A DNA stretch of 64,000 nucleotides from Sulfurimonas sp. (GTDB lineage Bacteria > Campylobacterota > Campylobacteria > Campylobacterales > Sulfurimonadaceae): positions 62,001 to 126,000 of the forward strand of contig NZ_JAQTLY010000006.1 in the NCBI RefSeq assembly GCF_028714655.1, given 5' to 3'. A program made the position numbers and the translations under genes. The notes under the pieces are model-generated. The model saw only the letters and a list, made by a program, of their open reading frames with translations, was not told the DNA's origin and did no database searches. Every line of letters starts with the position of its first letter. The first letter of the stretch is position 1. Below are positions 35,801 to 45,419 of the stretch, one piece after another.

Positions 35801-37066
35801 ATGGGACAAACTATAACTGAAAAAATATTTTCTGAACATGTGGGACATGCCGTTTATGCAGGGGAGATTATCCGTTGCGACATCGATATGGTTATCGGAA
35901 ATGATATTACTACGCCTATTTCTATCAAAGCTTTTGAAGATAGCGGAGCTGCAAAACTTGCAAATCCCGACGGTTTTTCCATAGTTCTTGACCACTTTAT
36001 CCCAGCGAAAGATATAGCAAGTGCAAATCAGGCGCGCATCAGCCGTGACTTTGCAAAAAAGCACAACTTAAAAAACTTTTTTGATGAAAAAGATATGGGA
36101 ATCGAACATGCGCTTTTACCTGAAAAAGGGCTTGTGGTTCCGGGCGATGTTATCATAGGCGCAGACTCTCATACATGTACGCACGGCGCGCTTGGAGCAT
36201 TCTCAACGGGTATGGGCTCAACGGACTTGGCATTTGCTATGGTAACGGGCGGGAACTGGTTTAAAGTTCCTGAATCTATCAAAGTCATCCTCAGCGGAAA
36301 ACCGGGAAAATATACGACCGGCAAAGATATTATCTTAGAGATTATCCGCATGATAGGGGTTGACGGCGCACTTTACAGAACTTTGGAGTTTACGGGAAGC
36401 ACTGTTGAGTATCTTACAATGGATGATAGATTTTCCATGTGCAATATGGCTATCGAAGCAGGAGCAAAAAGCGGAATCGTAGCTTACGACCATGTAACGG
36501 AAGCGTTCTTGGCGGATAAAAATTTAGCTCGTAAGCCAAAAATCCACCACTCCGATGCAGATGCTTCTTATGTACAAGTTTTAGAAATAGATGTGGCGAA
36601 TCTTGAACCTGTTATCGCATACCCGTTTTTACCGTCAAACGGTCACAGTGTAAGTCAAGCGGTTAAAGATAAAATCAAGATAGATCAGGCATTTATCGGA
36701 AGCTGTACAAACGGCAGACTAAGCGACCTCAAAGTTGCGGCAGAGATTTTAAAGGGTAAAAAAGTTCATCCCGATGTTCGTCTTATAGTAACTCCCGGAA
36801 CGCAGATGATACTAAGAGAGGCAAACAAACTCGGCTACATCGACATCATCGTAGACGCCGGCGGAGTCGTGAGCAATCCTACTTGCGGAGCTTGTCTCGG
36901 CGGATACATGGGGATTTTGGGAGATAACGAAGTAGCAGTTTCTACAACAAACCGTAACTTTGTCGGCCGAATGGGTTCAAGAAGTTCAAAAGTATACTTG
37001 GCGAACTCTGCAGTTGCTGCTATTTCGGCAATTGAGGGCTATATTGCGGATCCTAGATTAAACTAA
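35801..37066 (+). CDS. leuC: 3-isopropylmalate dehydratase large subunit LeuC
   Basis: A 421-residue aconitase-family protein for leucine synthesis, isomerising 2- to 3-isopropylmalate with LeuD. [4Fe-4S] ligands are the cysteine in IGSCTNGR and the pair in TCGACLGG; DSHTCTHGALGAF and VSNPTCG fit too. The length is that of the shorter archaeal/Campylobacterota type rather than the 466-residue enterobacterial form. leuD is not in the window. Its long leader contains element L2 and its enzyme needs an Fe-S cluster, as does the nifU system that carries L1. Confidence 0.95.
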   Translation: MGQTITEKIFSEHVGHAVYAGEIIRCDIDMVIGNDITTPISIKAFEDSGAAKLANPDGFSIVLDHFIPAKDIASANQARISRDFAKKHNLKNFFDEKDMGIEHALLPEKGLVVPGDVIIGADSHTCTHGALGAFSTGMGSTDLAFAMVTGGNWFKVPESIKVILSGKPGKYTTGKDIILEIIRMIGVDGALYRTLEFTGSTVEYLTMDDRFSMCNMAIEAGAKSGIVAYDHVTEAFLADKNLARKPKIHHSDADASYVQVLEIDVANLEPVIAYPFLPSNGHSVSQAVKDKIKIDQAFIGSCTNGRLSDLKVAAEILKGKKVHPDVRLIVTPGTQMILREANKLGYIDIIVDAGGVVSNPTCGACLGGYMGILGDNEVAVSTTNRNFVGRMGSRSSKVYLANSAVAAISAIEGYIADPRLN

Positions 37067-37130
37067 TATCCAAATCTACATATATTTTAAGTCACTAAAT
37101 GATAAAATGCTGAAAAATACGGAGGAAACC

Positions 37131-38174
37131 ATGAAGAAAATATTACTTATTCCGGCTCTTTTGCTAGGGAGTATTGCAATTGCACAAGATTATAACTACG
37201 AAATTACGCCTGTTGTCGGCTATAATATAGCTGAGGGAAATTTAAAGTTAAAAAATCAAACTCTATATGGAGCTGAATTGCAATACAACGGTTGTAATTC
37301 ACTTTTAAAACCTGAAGTTAGCATACTTTATACGGATGCTGATTATAAAAATTCTCTAATAAGTACAGATATATATCGTATCGCACTTAACGGCGTTTAT
37401 GAGTTTGGTAAAATCGGTATGATTAAGCCGCTTGCAAAAATAGGTCTTGGTTATGAAACAATGGATAATCATTTAGCAGACAATAAAGACAGCATTTTTA
37501 TTAATGCAGGCATAGGGGCAAAAGTTCCGTTTACGGATGCAATCGCTCTAAAAGTAGAGTCTGTTTATATGTCAAAAAACAATGACGGCAGATTGGATAG
37601 CAATCTTGCTCTTTTAGCGGGTGTTAACTTTGCATTTGGGGCAAAAACTCAGCCTGCTCCTGCACCGACTCCGGTTGCTGCTCCGGCACCGGTTGTTGCA
37701 CCGGTAGTTGCTCCGGCTCCTACACCTGCACCAAAACCTGTTGACGGTGATGATGATAAAGACGGAGTTTTAAACTCTGTAGACAAGTGTCCAAATACAC
37801 CTATCGGGCATAAAGTTGACAAAGACGGATGTTCAAAATTAGTTAACTTGCATATAAATTTTGATACTGCATCATACAAAGTAAAAGATGCTTATCAGTC
37901 AAAAGTTAAAGAGTTTGCAGACTTTATGAAAACTATGCCGAATTATGATGCTAAAATCGTTGGACATACTGATAGCGTAGGAAGTGACAAGAGCAACCAA
38001 ACTCTATCTGAAAACAGAGCAAATGCAGTTAAAAACCTAATCATCAAAGAGGGTGTTGAAGCGAAGAGAATCTCTTCTAAAGGTATGGGTGAGAAAGCTC
38101 CTACTACTACAAACGATACGGTAGAAGGTAAAGCTGAAAACAGAAGAATTGAAGCAGAGTTAATCAAAAAATAG
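37131..38174 (+). CDS. OmpA-family outer membrane protein
   Basis: A 347-residue protein with signal peptide (about 1-18), an N-terminal eight-strand-barrel-like part (about 20-180), a proline/alanine/threonine hinge (PAPAPTPVAAPAPVV), a calcium-binding TSP type-3 repeat (DDDKDGVLNSVDKCPNTP) and a C-terminal OmpA peptidoglycan-binding domain (INFDTASYKV, VGHTDSVGSD, NQTLSENRANAV). It links outer membrane and cell wall, like OprF/CadF. Start at 37131 with GGAGGAAACC upstream. mobA begins right after its stop. Confidence 0.93.
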   Translation: MKKILLIPALLLGSIAIAQDYNYEITPVVGYNIAEGNLKLKNQTLYGAELQYNGCNSLLKPEVSILYTDADYKNSLISTDIYRIALNGVYEFGKIGMIKPLAKIGLGYETMDNHLADNKDSIFINAGIGAKVPFTDAIALKVESVYMSKNNDGRLDSNLALLAGVNFAFGAKTQPAPAPTPVAAPAPVVAPVVAPAPTPAPKPVDGDDDKDGVLNSVDKCPNTPIGHKVDKDGCSKLVNLHINFDTASYKVKDAYQSKVKEFADFMKTMPNYDAKIVGHTDSVGSDKSNQTLSENRANAVKNLIIKEGVEAKRISSKGMGEKAPTTTNDTVEGKAENRRIEAELIKK

Positions 38175-38756
38175 ATGCTTAATATGCCCTGTGTCATCTT
38201 TGCGGGTGGCAAATCAAGCCGAATGGGAGAAGATAAATCTCTTCTTCCTTTTGGCAGTTTTAATACGCTGACAGAGTTTCAACTCTTCCGTCTTCATAAA
38301 ATTTTCAAAAATGTATATATCTCCTGCAAAGACAAATCAAAATTCAATTTCCAAGCCGACTTTATAGAAGATATAAAAACTTCTTCCACTTATGCGCCGA
38401 CTGCCGGATTTGTAGCTATTTTTGAACATTTAAGATGTGACAGATTTTTTGTCCTTAGCGTAGACACTCCCTTTGTTGGCAAAATCGAGATAGAACAACT
38501 CATAAATGCCGATAAATTCGATAATGACGCTACCACCGCCAGAACTCAAAGCGGTATCCAGCCGATGTGCGGAATCTACCACCGCTCTATGAATGAAAAA
38601 TTTCATCAAATGTTAAAAGAAGACAACCATAAACTTGGGCTTTTGCTTAAGAATTCAAAAACTCTCTTTGTGGATTTTGAAGATGAAAAGCCGTTTCTAA
38701 ACCTCAACCATCCACACGAATATAAAGAGGCACTCGCTCATTTATCAACTATTTGA
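38175..38756 (+). CDS. mobA: molybdenum cofactor guanylyltransferase MobA
   Basis: A 193-residue nucleotidyltransferase that attaches GMP to molybdopterin to form the MGD cofactor of enzymes such as formate dehydrogenase and nitrate reductase. The GTP site is [16 protein letters not shown] and VLSVDTPFV holds the metal-binding Asp. A second ATG at 38184 is possible. It abuts the ompA-like gene and is upstream of moaC, with P3 and L3 repeats between them. Confidence 0.9.
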   Translation: MLNMPCVIFAGGKSSRMGEDKSLLPFGSFNTLTEFQLFRLHKIFKNVYISCKDKSKFNFQADFIEDIKTSSTYAPTAGFVAIFEHLRCDRFFVLSVDTPFVGKIEIEQLINADKFDNDATTARTQSGIQPMCGIYHRSMNEKFHQMLKEDNHKLGLLLKNSKTLFVDFEDEKPFLNLNHPHEYKEALAHLSTI

Positions 38757-38781
38757 TATAATCTTTACTTAATAATTTTAT

Positions 38782-38925
38782 TAGATTTCTTGCATAACTA
38801 AAAAAATAGATTCCAAATCAAGTTTGGAATGACGAGGTTGTCAAGTTTGGAATGACGAGATTTCTGAGTTTCCGTCATCCTGAACTTGATTCAGGATCTT
38901 TGGTTTGCAATAAGTTTATTAGATT
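38782..38925 (+). repeat. P-family double-palindrome repeat, copy 3
   Basis: GCATAACTAAAAAAATAGA, TTCCAAATCAAGTTTGGAA with a second partial AAGTTTGGAATGACGAG unit, then CCTGAACTTGATTCAGG and TTTGGTTTG. It is flanked by perfect 15-bp direct repeats TTTATTAGATTTCTT at 38777-38791 and 38915-38929. It lies between mobA and moaC. Confidence 0.8.
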
Positions 38926-38950
38926 TCTTACAAAAATGTATGAAATCTTC

Positions 38951-39019
38951 TGTCTTGTAAGAGACAAGCTTTAGTGCCACAGCGGCTAGCGTAGCAAAAT
39001 GGGCTCTGCTCATTTTGCG
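38951..39019 (+). repeat. L-family leader element, copy 3 (moaC leader)
   Basis: CTTGT-aagag-ACAAG hairpin, core AAGCTTTAGTGCC..AGCGGCTAGCGTAGC (38966-38995), then GCAAAATG-ggctctgct-CATTTTGC (38994-39018), an 8-bp stem that can extend inside. It ends 22 bp before the moaC ATG and is sense to it. Confidence 0.85.
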
Positions 39020-39040
39020 TTCTATAAGAAATGAGAAAAT

Positions 39041-39511
39041 ATGAAATTAACGCATTTAGATGAAAAAGACAGACCGAAGATGGTCGATGTATCGGAAAAA
39101 AATCAAACAACCAGAGTTGCGGTTGCCAGCGGTATTATAGAGATGAGCCAAGATGCTTATGATGCCATAGTGAGCCAAAAGACGAAGAAAGGTCCCGTAC
39201 TTCAAACCGCCGTAATTGCTGCTATTATGGGAACAAAAAAAACGAGTGAGCTTATACCTATGTGTCATCCGCTTAACTTGAGCGGGATTAATTGCGATGT
39301 TGAGGAGTTGGCAGAACTTCCCGGGTTTAAACTCACGGTTACTGCAAAACTGACGGGACAAACGGGAGTTGAAATGGAAGCACTGACTGGTACAAGTATC
39401 GGACTTTTAACTATTTATGATATGGTAAAAGCGATTGATAAAGGTATGGTAATACGAAATGTGCAGCTAGAAGAAAAATCAGGAGGCAAAAGTGGAGATT
39501 TTAAACGCTAG
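39041..39511 (+). CDS. moaC: cyclic pyranopterin monophosphate synthase MoaC
   Basis: A 156-residue enzyme for the early step of molybdopterin synthesis, acting with MoaA on GTP. Conserved stretches: [24 protein letters not shown] and [12 protein letters not shown], with the C-terminal KSGGKSG. Length matches the family. The following DUF493 gene overlaps its end by 20 bp. Element L3 is in its leader. Confidence 0.96.
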   Translation: MKLTHLDEKDRPKMVDVSEKNQTTRVAVASGIIEMSQDAYDAIVSQKTKKGPVLQTAVIAAIMGTKKTSELIPMCHPLNLSGINCDVEELAELPGFKLTVTAKLTGQTGVEMEALTGTSIGLLTIYDMVKAIDKGMVIRNVQLEEKSGGKSGDFKR

Positions 39512-39761
39512 AGATGAAAAACTAGAGCTTACATATCCATGTTCTTGGTCTTACAAGCTGATAGCTTCTGAAGCAGAGGCACTTAAAAAGGCTATAAGGG
39601 ATGTTATAGATGAGAGAGAACATAAGTTGACTCACTCAAAAAATTCTAAAGGCGGCAAGTATATAAGCATGAATTTGGATATGCTTGTGCATAATGAAGA
39701 TGACAGAAACTTTATCTATCAAGCCCTAAAGGCGCATCAACACATAAAAATGGTACTTTAA
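39492..39761 (+). CDS. DUF493 (YbeD/HP0495-like) protein
   Basis: An 89-residue small cytosolic protein of the DUF493 family (ferredoxin-like fold). Features are [12 protein letters not shown] near the start, [19 protein letters not shown] and the C-terminal [14 protein letters not shown]. Function unclear (YbeD was proposed in lipoate or regulatory roles). It starts at GTG inside moaC with AGGAGG upstream. Confidence 0.85.
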   Translation: MEILNARDEKLELTYPCSWSYKLIASEAEALKKAIRDVIDEREHKLTHSKNSKGGKYISMNLDMLVHNEDDRNFIYQALKAHQHIKMVL

Positions 39762-39774
39762 AAAGGAGTTTACT

Positions 39775-40746
39775 ATGAATTTACAAGAGCTGCAAAAGAT
39801 TGAATTTGAAAAATTAAATCTTCACGAAATTAAAGATATAACGGCATCAATTATAGATGAAAGAACAAAGAATTTGCGCGACGAACTAGAAGAGCTTTTG
39901 CTACAAAAAGAGTTGCTTGAGAAGAGCATAGAAAAAAAATCACACGAACTTCAAGAGACAAAATACTCTATTTTTAACGAGATTGAGTCCATTATAGACA
40001 AAAATGATGTAATGACGCTCTCAAAACTACATCAGGCAAAACTTCAGTCAATTGACCTTTTTGACCTTCTTGGCGAAACAGTAGAGAGTGCAATAATTAC
40101 CGCACTGGAAAAATCAAAAGACAGCGAAGCAAAAAATATGATTGAAGAGATTATAAAAGAGCTTACTTTTGAAACCATCAAAGAGGGAACGCTTAATACG
40201 ATAAGAGTCAGAAAAATTCTCTCTACTATTTTACACTCCTCTATAGAAATAGCCGAAGCATCGCCGAGCTTTTCGGATGATATTTTAGAAGCGACGCTAA
40301 AAGGCATGAGAAGCGGTCTTGTGGAATCAATAGAGAGATTTAAAAAAAGATTGGCATACATGCCGCTAGAGGCAAAACATATACTTATAGAAGATTATGA
40401 TACTATTATGCAGGATTTAAACCAAACCGACATACTCTTCTCTCAAGTTGTTCAAACACAAGCAAATGAAAGCACTCCGACTACGAAAAAAACTCTTTTA
40501 GAACTCAATAAAAATATGCATTACGACCTTGAAGAGTTGGTTCACATGTCAAAAGAGACAGCACTTGTAATGAAAGAAAAATTCTCTACACTGGCTAAAA
40601 CGGCAGTAAAAAAAGCAGATACGGCACTACATTCAAACACGGCCAAAGAGGCGAAAAGAATGGGAACTCAAGCTTGGGGAATTGCTAAGACGGCGCTCGG
40701 CACCGCTATAAAATCAGCTAAAAATGCGATTGAGCCAAAGCAGTAG
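39775..40746 (+). CDS. helical coiled-coil protein, unknown
   Basis: A 323-residue, almost wholly helical, charged protein with no signal peptide. The first 65 residues are a strong coiled coil (RTKNLRDELEELLLQKELLE); the C-terminal 70 residues are alanine/lysine-rich with amphipathic repeats (AVKKADTALHS, GTAIKSAKNAIEPKQ), suggestive of binding to acidic partners or membrane. The AAAAGGAG site before the ATG is strong. Family not recognised. It follows the DUF493 gene by 13 bp. Confidence 0.7.
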   Translation: MNLQELQKIEFEKLNLHEIKDITASIIDERTKNLRDELEELLLQKELLEKSIEKKSHELQETKYSIFNEIESIIDKNDVMTLSKLHQAKLQSIDLFDLLGETVESAIITALEKSKDSEAKNMIEEIIKELTFETIKEGTLNTIRVRKILSTILHSSIEIAEASPSFSDDILEATLKGMRSGLVESIERFKKRLAYMPLEAKHILIEDYDTIMQDLNQTDILFSQVVQTQANESTPTTKKTLLELNKNMHYDLEELVHMSKETALVMKEKFSTLAKTAVKKADTALHSNTAKEAKRMGTQAWGIAKTALGTAIKSAKNAIEPKQ

Positions 40747-40764
40747 TTTCACTGCTTCGGTATC

Positions 40765-41616
40765 TTATATCCAACCTTTTGAGTTATCTAAAATAGCTTT
40801 GTTTGTTTCATTGTAGATTGATATAATCTGCACGATTATCTGTGTTCCCGCATCAAAATAATTATCCGGATTGACTTTTACTGCATCTTTATAAAACTCT
40901 TTTTTTATAAATGCCGTGTAACTTTGTATAGCATCATTCATCTTTGAGACCTTAGAACTCATATCCTGACTATAATGATTACCGCCTTTTGCAACAAGAT
41001 CTTTCATATTTCTTTGAAGATTGTCGTTTATCTTGTTTGTCTCGCTAATCATAATCAGCAGCTTTTCTCTTTGCTCCGTTGTCGTTTCGCCTTTAGCCGC
41101 AATACCCGATCCCATACCTCTTAGTTGCCCTACATTCTCGGTGAGCGGTAACATCTGCTCCATCATAACCTGAGAAGCCTCTTTCGCAAAAGGACTCATA
41201 TGCTCCGAACTTCGCTTGCCGACCATTTGCGCAAGCGCTAAAACATTTGCTATCTCTTGCGTATATCTCTCAAAAGCAACTTTCGCATCAAGCTTAAACG
41301 CTTTACGGTTAAGCTCCATCAGCTTTTTGCTTGCCTCCGCTGCTTTTTGGCTTATTACCGGATCCGATGCCAATCCCAAAGACTCCATAGTATCAATGGC
41401 TTTTTTCATATCGCTTTTAGCATCTTGAACCAACATTAAAGCAACTTGATTGCCGTTTAAGTAACTATTTGTCAAACCTCTGGTTTTTTGTGTTGCTATA
41501 ACTAAATCTTTTAATGAATTTATGTATTGACTGCTATCCATCTGCTTATCATTGCTAAACAGGGTTTTTGCATAGACGCTAAATGCCAAAATTAAAATAG
41601 ATAAAAAAATACGCAT
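40765..41616 (-). CDS. secreted protein with a nitrate/nitrite-sensing (NIT)-like domain
   Basis: A 283-residue periplasmic all-helical protein: signal peptide about 1-17, then LVIATQKTRGLTNSYLNGN, which resembles the QKERGLS helix of NIT sensing domains and of receptor four-helix ligand domains. No kinase, GGDEF or methyl-accepting domain follows, so this is the sensing domain alone. A strong AAGGAG precedes the ATG. Assignment to NIT is tentative; other helical periplasmic bundles are possible. Confidence 0.55.
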   Translation of the reverse strand: MRIFLSILILAFSVYAKTLFSNDKQMDSSQYINSLKDLVIATQKTRGLTNSYLNGNQVALMLVQDAKSDMKKAIDTMESLGLASDPVISQKAAEASKKLMELNRKAFKLDAKVAFERYTQEIANVLALAQMVGKRSSEHMSPFAKEASQVMMEQMLPLTENVGQLRGMGSGIAAKGETTTEQREKLLIMISETNKINDNLQRNMKDLVAKGGNHYSQDMSSKVSKMNDAIQSYTAFIKKEFYKDAVKVNPDNYFDAGTQIIVQIISIYNETNKAILDNSKGWI

Positions 41617-41689
41617 TACTACTCTCCTTATTTTTATAGACTCATTCTAACAATATATAAGTTAAATATTGATAATATAAGTGATTTTA

Positions 41690-42763
41690 TTATTTATAAT
41701 ATTTAACCACTCTATCCATTTGCGAACCCATATTTAAAAGCAGCATATCTGCTATAACAAGAGCTGCCATTGCTTCGCAAACCACGGTTCCTCTTATAGC
41801 TACACACGGATCGTGTCGCCCTTTTAGCGAAAAATCAATCTCTTCATTTTTAGTCGTTACGGTTTTTTGCTCTTTAAAAATAGAGGGAGTCGGTTTAAAA
41901 TAGACATTCATTACTATCTCGTCTCCGTTGCTGATCCCGCCCAAAATTCCGCCGGAATGGTTTGTTACAAATCCATCCGCTCTTATTTCGTCATTGTTTT
42001 GTGAACCTCTCAAAGATGCGCTAAGCACTCCGTCACCGATTTCAACGGCTTTAACGGCATTTATGCCCATCATAGCGTCTGCTAAAATTGCATCAAGTTT
42101 ATAATAAAGCGGCTGACCGAGACCTTTGGGCGCACCTTTTACAAGTACTCTTGAGACTCCGCCTACAGAGTCGTGTTCATTTTTTGCTCTTAAAATCGCA
42201 TCTTTTTGCTCTTGCTCTTTGATTGGGTCAAGTGCATAGATTATACTTTTTTTGGCAGCTTCGTAGTCAAACAGCTCTGATTTTATCCCGTCTATCTCGC
42301 ATATACCGCTTAAAACTTCAATATTTAACTCTTTTAACATCAGTTTTGCGATTGCGCCTGCAGCGACTCTTGCTGCCGTCTCCCGTGCGGAGCTTCGCCC
42401 GCCTCCGCGATAATCCCTGATGCCGTATTTGTAAAAGTAGGTAAAGTCTGCATGACCGGGGCGAAAAATATCTTTTATGTTAGAGTAATCTTTTGACTTT
42501 TGGTCAGTATTGTAAATAACTATCGCTATAGGAGTTCCCGTACTTTTTCCCTCAAAAATACCGCTTAAAATCTCTACTTTGTCTTCCTCTTTTCTTGCCG
42601 TTTCAAACTCTGTTTTTCCCGGTTTTCTGCGGTCAAGCTCTCTTTGAATAAACTCTTCGTCTATATCAAGTCCCGCAGGAACTCCGTCAAGCAGACATCC
42701 TATAGCCCTGCCGTGTGACTCGCCAAAAGTGCTAAACTTTAATTTTTGACCAAAACTGTTCAC
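41690..42763 (-). CDS. aroC: chorismate synthase
   Basis: A 357-residue FMN-dependent enzyme making chorismate from EPSP, feeding aromatic amino acids and the futalosine menaquinone route. Motifs: [35 protein letters not shown] and [11 protein letters not shown]. The GTG start overlaps the rnc stop (GTGA). aroC-rnc-rnhA-TPR order is shared with Helicobacter from memory (HP0663-HP0660). Confidence 0.97.
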   Translation of the reverse strand: MNSFGQKLKFSTFGESHGRAIGCLLDGVPAGLDIDEEFIQRELDRRKPGKTEFETARKEEDKVEILSGIFEGKSTGTPIAIVIYNTDQKSKDYSNIKDIFRPGHADFTYFYKYGIRDYRGGGRSSARETAARVAAGAIAKLMLKELNIEVLSGICEIDGIKSELFDYEAAKKSIIYALDPIKEQEQKDAILRAKNEHDSVGGVSRVLVKGAPKGLGQPLYYKLDAILADAMMGINAVKAVEIGDGVLSASLRGSQNNDEIRADGFVTNHSGGILGGISNGDEIVMNVYFKPTPSIFKEQKTVTTKNEEIDFSLKGRHDPCVAIRGTVVCEAMAALVIADMLLLNMGSQMDRVVKYYK

Positions 42764-43443
42764 TTTGTTTCCTTATTTAAAAGTTTTAGAGCCATCTCTG
42801 CCGAGACTTGCTGAGCAATTTTTTTGCTTTTTCCGGCAGCTCTGGCATACTCTACGCCTTGAATCATTACCGCTACTTCAAACTCTTTTAGATGATCCGG
42901 TCCGCGACTTGCAACCACGACATACTCCGGAGTTTCTCCGAATCTAGCCTGCGTCAACTCTTGCAAAGAAGTTTTAAAATCCCTAAAAAGCGAATCTAAC
43001 GATATCTCTTTATGGTTTTTCTCAATTATATCAATCGCTATTGCTTTTGCTGCATCTAGCCCTGACTCAAGATAGATTGTTCCTATTATCGCTTCAAACG
43101 CATTTGAAAGAAGCGACGCTTTTTCTCTTCCGCCGTTGTTCTCTTCTGCGTTTGAGAGATAGATATATTCACCCAGATTAATGGATCTTGCAAGTTTGTC
43201 AAATCCGTTTTCATTTACAAGCGCTGCTCTGATTTTTGAGAGAGTCCCCTCATCCGAGTTTGGAAACTTAAAAAAAAGATACTCCCCTACAATAAGATCC
43301 AAAACTGCATCACCCAAAAACTCAAGTCGCTCATTATCGTAGGGCTGTTTATAACTTTTATGCGTCAGCGCTTCGATAATGAGCTTTTGATTTTTAAACT
43401 TATAACCCAAAACTTCTTCTAAATCTTCTATATTTTTGCTCAT
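42760..43443 (-). CDS. rnc: ribonuclease III
   Basis: A 227-residue dsRNA endonuclease for rRNA and mRNA processing. The catalytic signature is [20 protein letters not shown] (near 38) with [14 protein letters not shown] (near 111); residues about 155-225 are the dsRNA-binding domain ([32 protein letters not shown]). It starts one base after the rnhA stop and overlaps aroC by 4 bp. Confidence 0.97.
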   Translation of the reverse strand: MSKNIEDLEEVLGYKFKNQKLIIEALTHKSYKQPYDNERLEFLGDAVLDLIVGEYLFFKFPNSDEGTLSKIRAALVNENGFDKLARSINLGEYIYLSNAEENNGGREKASLLSNAFEAIIGTIYLESGLDAAKAIAIDIIEKNHKEISLDSLFRDFKTSLQELTQARFGETPEYVVVASRGPDHLKEFEVAVMIQGVEYARAAGKSKKIAQQVSAEMALKLLNKETK

Positions 43444-43444
43444 T

Positions 43445-43870
43445 TTACTGCCTTTTCATCTTTTGGGCTTCTTGTTTCGCCAATACATCACATCTCTCGT
43501 TTTCGATGTGTCCGTCATGTCCCCTCACCCATATAGCGTTTATTTTATGACTCTTTGAAACTTCTAAATACTCTATCCACAAATCCGGATTTTTCACCTT
43601 TTTAAAATCTCTTTTTATCCAGCCTTCAAGCCACTCGCTTATCCCTTTTACGACATATGACGAGTCTGAGATGATATCCACATCGCAAGGCTCCTTCAAG
43701 GCTCTCAAACCCTCGATAACCGCTAAAAGCTCCATTCTGTTGTTTGTAGTATGAATCTCTCCCCCGCAAATCTCTCTCTCCTTATCTCCAAACCTTAGTA
43801 TCGCCGCATAGCCTCCCGGTCCGGGATTCCCCAAAGCACTTCCGTCACTGAAAAGAGTTATTTTCTTCAC
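43445..43870 (-). CDS. rnhA: ribonuclease HI
   Basis: A 141-residue enzyme that degrades RNA in RNA-DNA hybrids. Catalytic residues are in [14 protein letters not shown] (Asp), [12 protein letters not shown] (Glu), ISDSSYVV (Asp) and [12 protein letters not shown] (last Asp). The start is GTG, 26 bp inside the preceding TPR gene. Complete and typical. Confidence 0.96.
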   Translation of the reverse strand: MKKITLFSDGSALGNPGPGGYAAILRFGDKEREICGGEIHTTNNRMELLAVIEGLRALKEPCDVDIISDSSYVVKGISEWLEGWIKRDFKKVKNPDLWIEYLEVSKSHKINAIWVRGHDGHIENERCDVLAKQEAQKMKRQ

Positions 43871-44891
43871 TGAAATCCTTATGATAATCTTTAACGAGAG
43901 ATAATTCTACTCTGGATGTGTCTATGGCATGACAACCGCTGCAGCGGCTAAAAGCAAAAGGATAGACAACTTTACAGTTGTCGCAGATATACTCAAAACC
44001 TAGCGTTGCATTAGCTTTTGAATCAAGATTTATCAGCACATCAAGTTCAAAAATAGAACTTTTTACTGCCTCTTTTATAAACCCTTTTGCGGTGTAAAGT
44101 TCCCTTAAATAGCCATTTTGCATGATTATATCAAAATTCAAATCTTTTTTATTAGAGTTCCACAATATATCGACTATCAACTCTGCTTTAGAGGTATCAA
44201 AATTTTCCCACGCAACTTTTGGATTGACTCTAAATATATACTCAAAAATAAGATATGTCAATTGATTGCTTATCTTATATAGCTCTAGCAATTTATAAAC
44301 TTTTTCCTCCGCTTTCATTCCCGAAGTGTTTAAAATCAACAGAGCATTTAGATAGGTACTCTCTGTGCTGACATCTTTTTTTAACTCACCCAAAGGCTCC
44401 AACACTTCAAGAGCCGCGTTGTAATTTTTCATCTGCTCATATACTAAAAGCAGGTAACTGAGTGCTTGAGGGGTACGCGGGTTATTTTTTAATATCTCTA
44501 AAAAAATCTGTCTTGAGCGCTCAAGAAAACCTGCTTTAAAGTAAGTTTTACCTAACAAAAACATAGTATCCCTGTAGTTTGCTTTATCGCCGACTTTTAA
44601 AAGTTCGCTATATATCTCGATACTTTTTTCATAATTGCCGCCTTTTGCATATGAGTTGGCTAATAAAAGCCAAGACTTTTCGGAGAGCTCACCTTTTGCA
44701 ATCAATACTTTTAACTCATCTTGAGAAGGAGCGGCATGAAACTGTTTTAAAAATTTATCAAGATGCTTGTAATCCTCTTTTTTCTTATATCTGGTAAACC
44801 AATATGAAAAAAATGTTATTACGAAAATAAGAACAAAAAAGATTATTATCCCAAAAAGCGGGTCGCGAAACTCTAAAAAAAATGTATTCAT
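43845..44891 (-). CDS. LapB/YciM-like TPR protein with C-terminal zinc ribbon
   Basis: A 348-residue protein: one N-terminal membrane helix (about 8-28), several TPR repeats (about 45-270; SWLLLANSYAKGGNYEKSIEIYSELL) and a rubredoxin-like metal site YICDNCKVVYPFAFSRCSGC near the C-terminus. This is the architecture of LapB (YciM), which controls LPS synthesis through LpxC turnover in enterobacteria. The role here is inferred. It starts on the final base of the upstream gene stop. Confidence 0.8.
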   Translation of the reverse strand: MNTFFLEFRDPLFGIIIFFVLIFVITFFSYWFTRYKKKEDYKHLDKFLKQFHAAPSQDELKVLIAKGELSEKSWLLLANSYAKGGNYEKSIEIYSELLKVGDKANYRDTMFLLGKTYFKAGFLERSRQIFLEILKNNPRTPQALSYLLLVYEQMKNYNAALEVLEPLGELKKDVSTESTYLNALLILNTSGMKAEEKVYKLLELYKISNQLTYLIFEYIFRVNPKVAWENFDTSKAELIVDILWNSNKKDLNFDIIMQNGYLRELYTAKGFIKEAVKSSIFELDVLINLDSKANATLGFEYICDNCKVVYPFAFSRCSGCHAIDTSRVELSLVKDYHKDFSEENNSFQ

Positions 44892-45358
44892 TATTCGTAC
44901 ACTACCAAACCGTAATCATTTTTCAGATTATAAAATGTAGAGTTTGAAGTAATTTCCAAATCTTTAATCTTTCCAAGCTGAATAATCGAATTTTTGTTAA
45001 CTTTTATGCCAAACTCTATAAAAAATTTTTTTATATTTACAAATTTTACATCTTCGACAAATTTATACTCAAACTCTCCGTGAAGCTTCATCCTGTCATA
45101 CGAAAATATGTGTTCGCTTACATGCAGCCTGTCCGAAGCATACTTTATCGGCAGATGACCGGAGAGATCTGTTAATATCTTCTCTACATATTGATGTTTT
45201 TGCGGCAGAGTGTTTTTTTGTATAAAGAGATATTTGTTGTTCAATTTTAAATTAGGAGTACTCTTCCAATATTTATAAGCCGGATTTGATACGCCCAGCT
45301 TTGACGAGACTTCCCGCCAAAGCCAATAGGAGTTAAGCGTATTTGGCAAATGTGACAT
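44891..45358 (-). CDS. hypothetical protein
   Basis: A 155-residue soluble protein rich in aromatic and basic residues, starting MSHLPNTLNSYWLWREVSS. No signal peptide, membrane helix or recognised motif. It is the first gene of the TPR-rnhA-rnc-aroC run (TAATG overlap with the TPR gene) and may be conserved there. Function unknown. Confidence 0.7.
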   Translation of the reverse strand: MSHLPNTLNSYWLWREVSSKLGVSNPAYKYWKSTPNLKLNNKYLFIQKNTLPQKHQYVEKILTDLSGHLPIKYASDRLHVSEHIFSYDRMKLHGEFEYKFVEDVKFVNIKKFFIEFGIKVNKNSIIQLGKIKDLEITSNSTFYNLKNDYGLVVYE

Positions 45359-45419
45359 ACAACCGACTCCTTGATTTTAAAAATCTATTATATAGTTTTT
45401 AGTTAAAAGTTTCAAGTGG

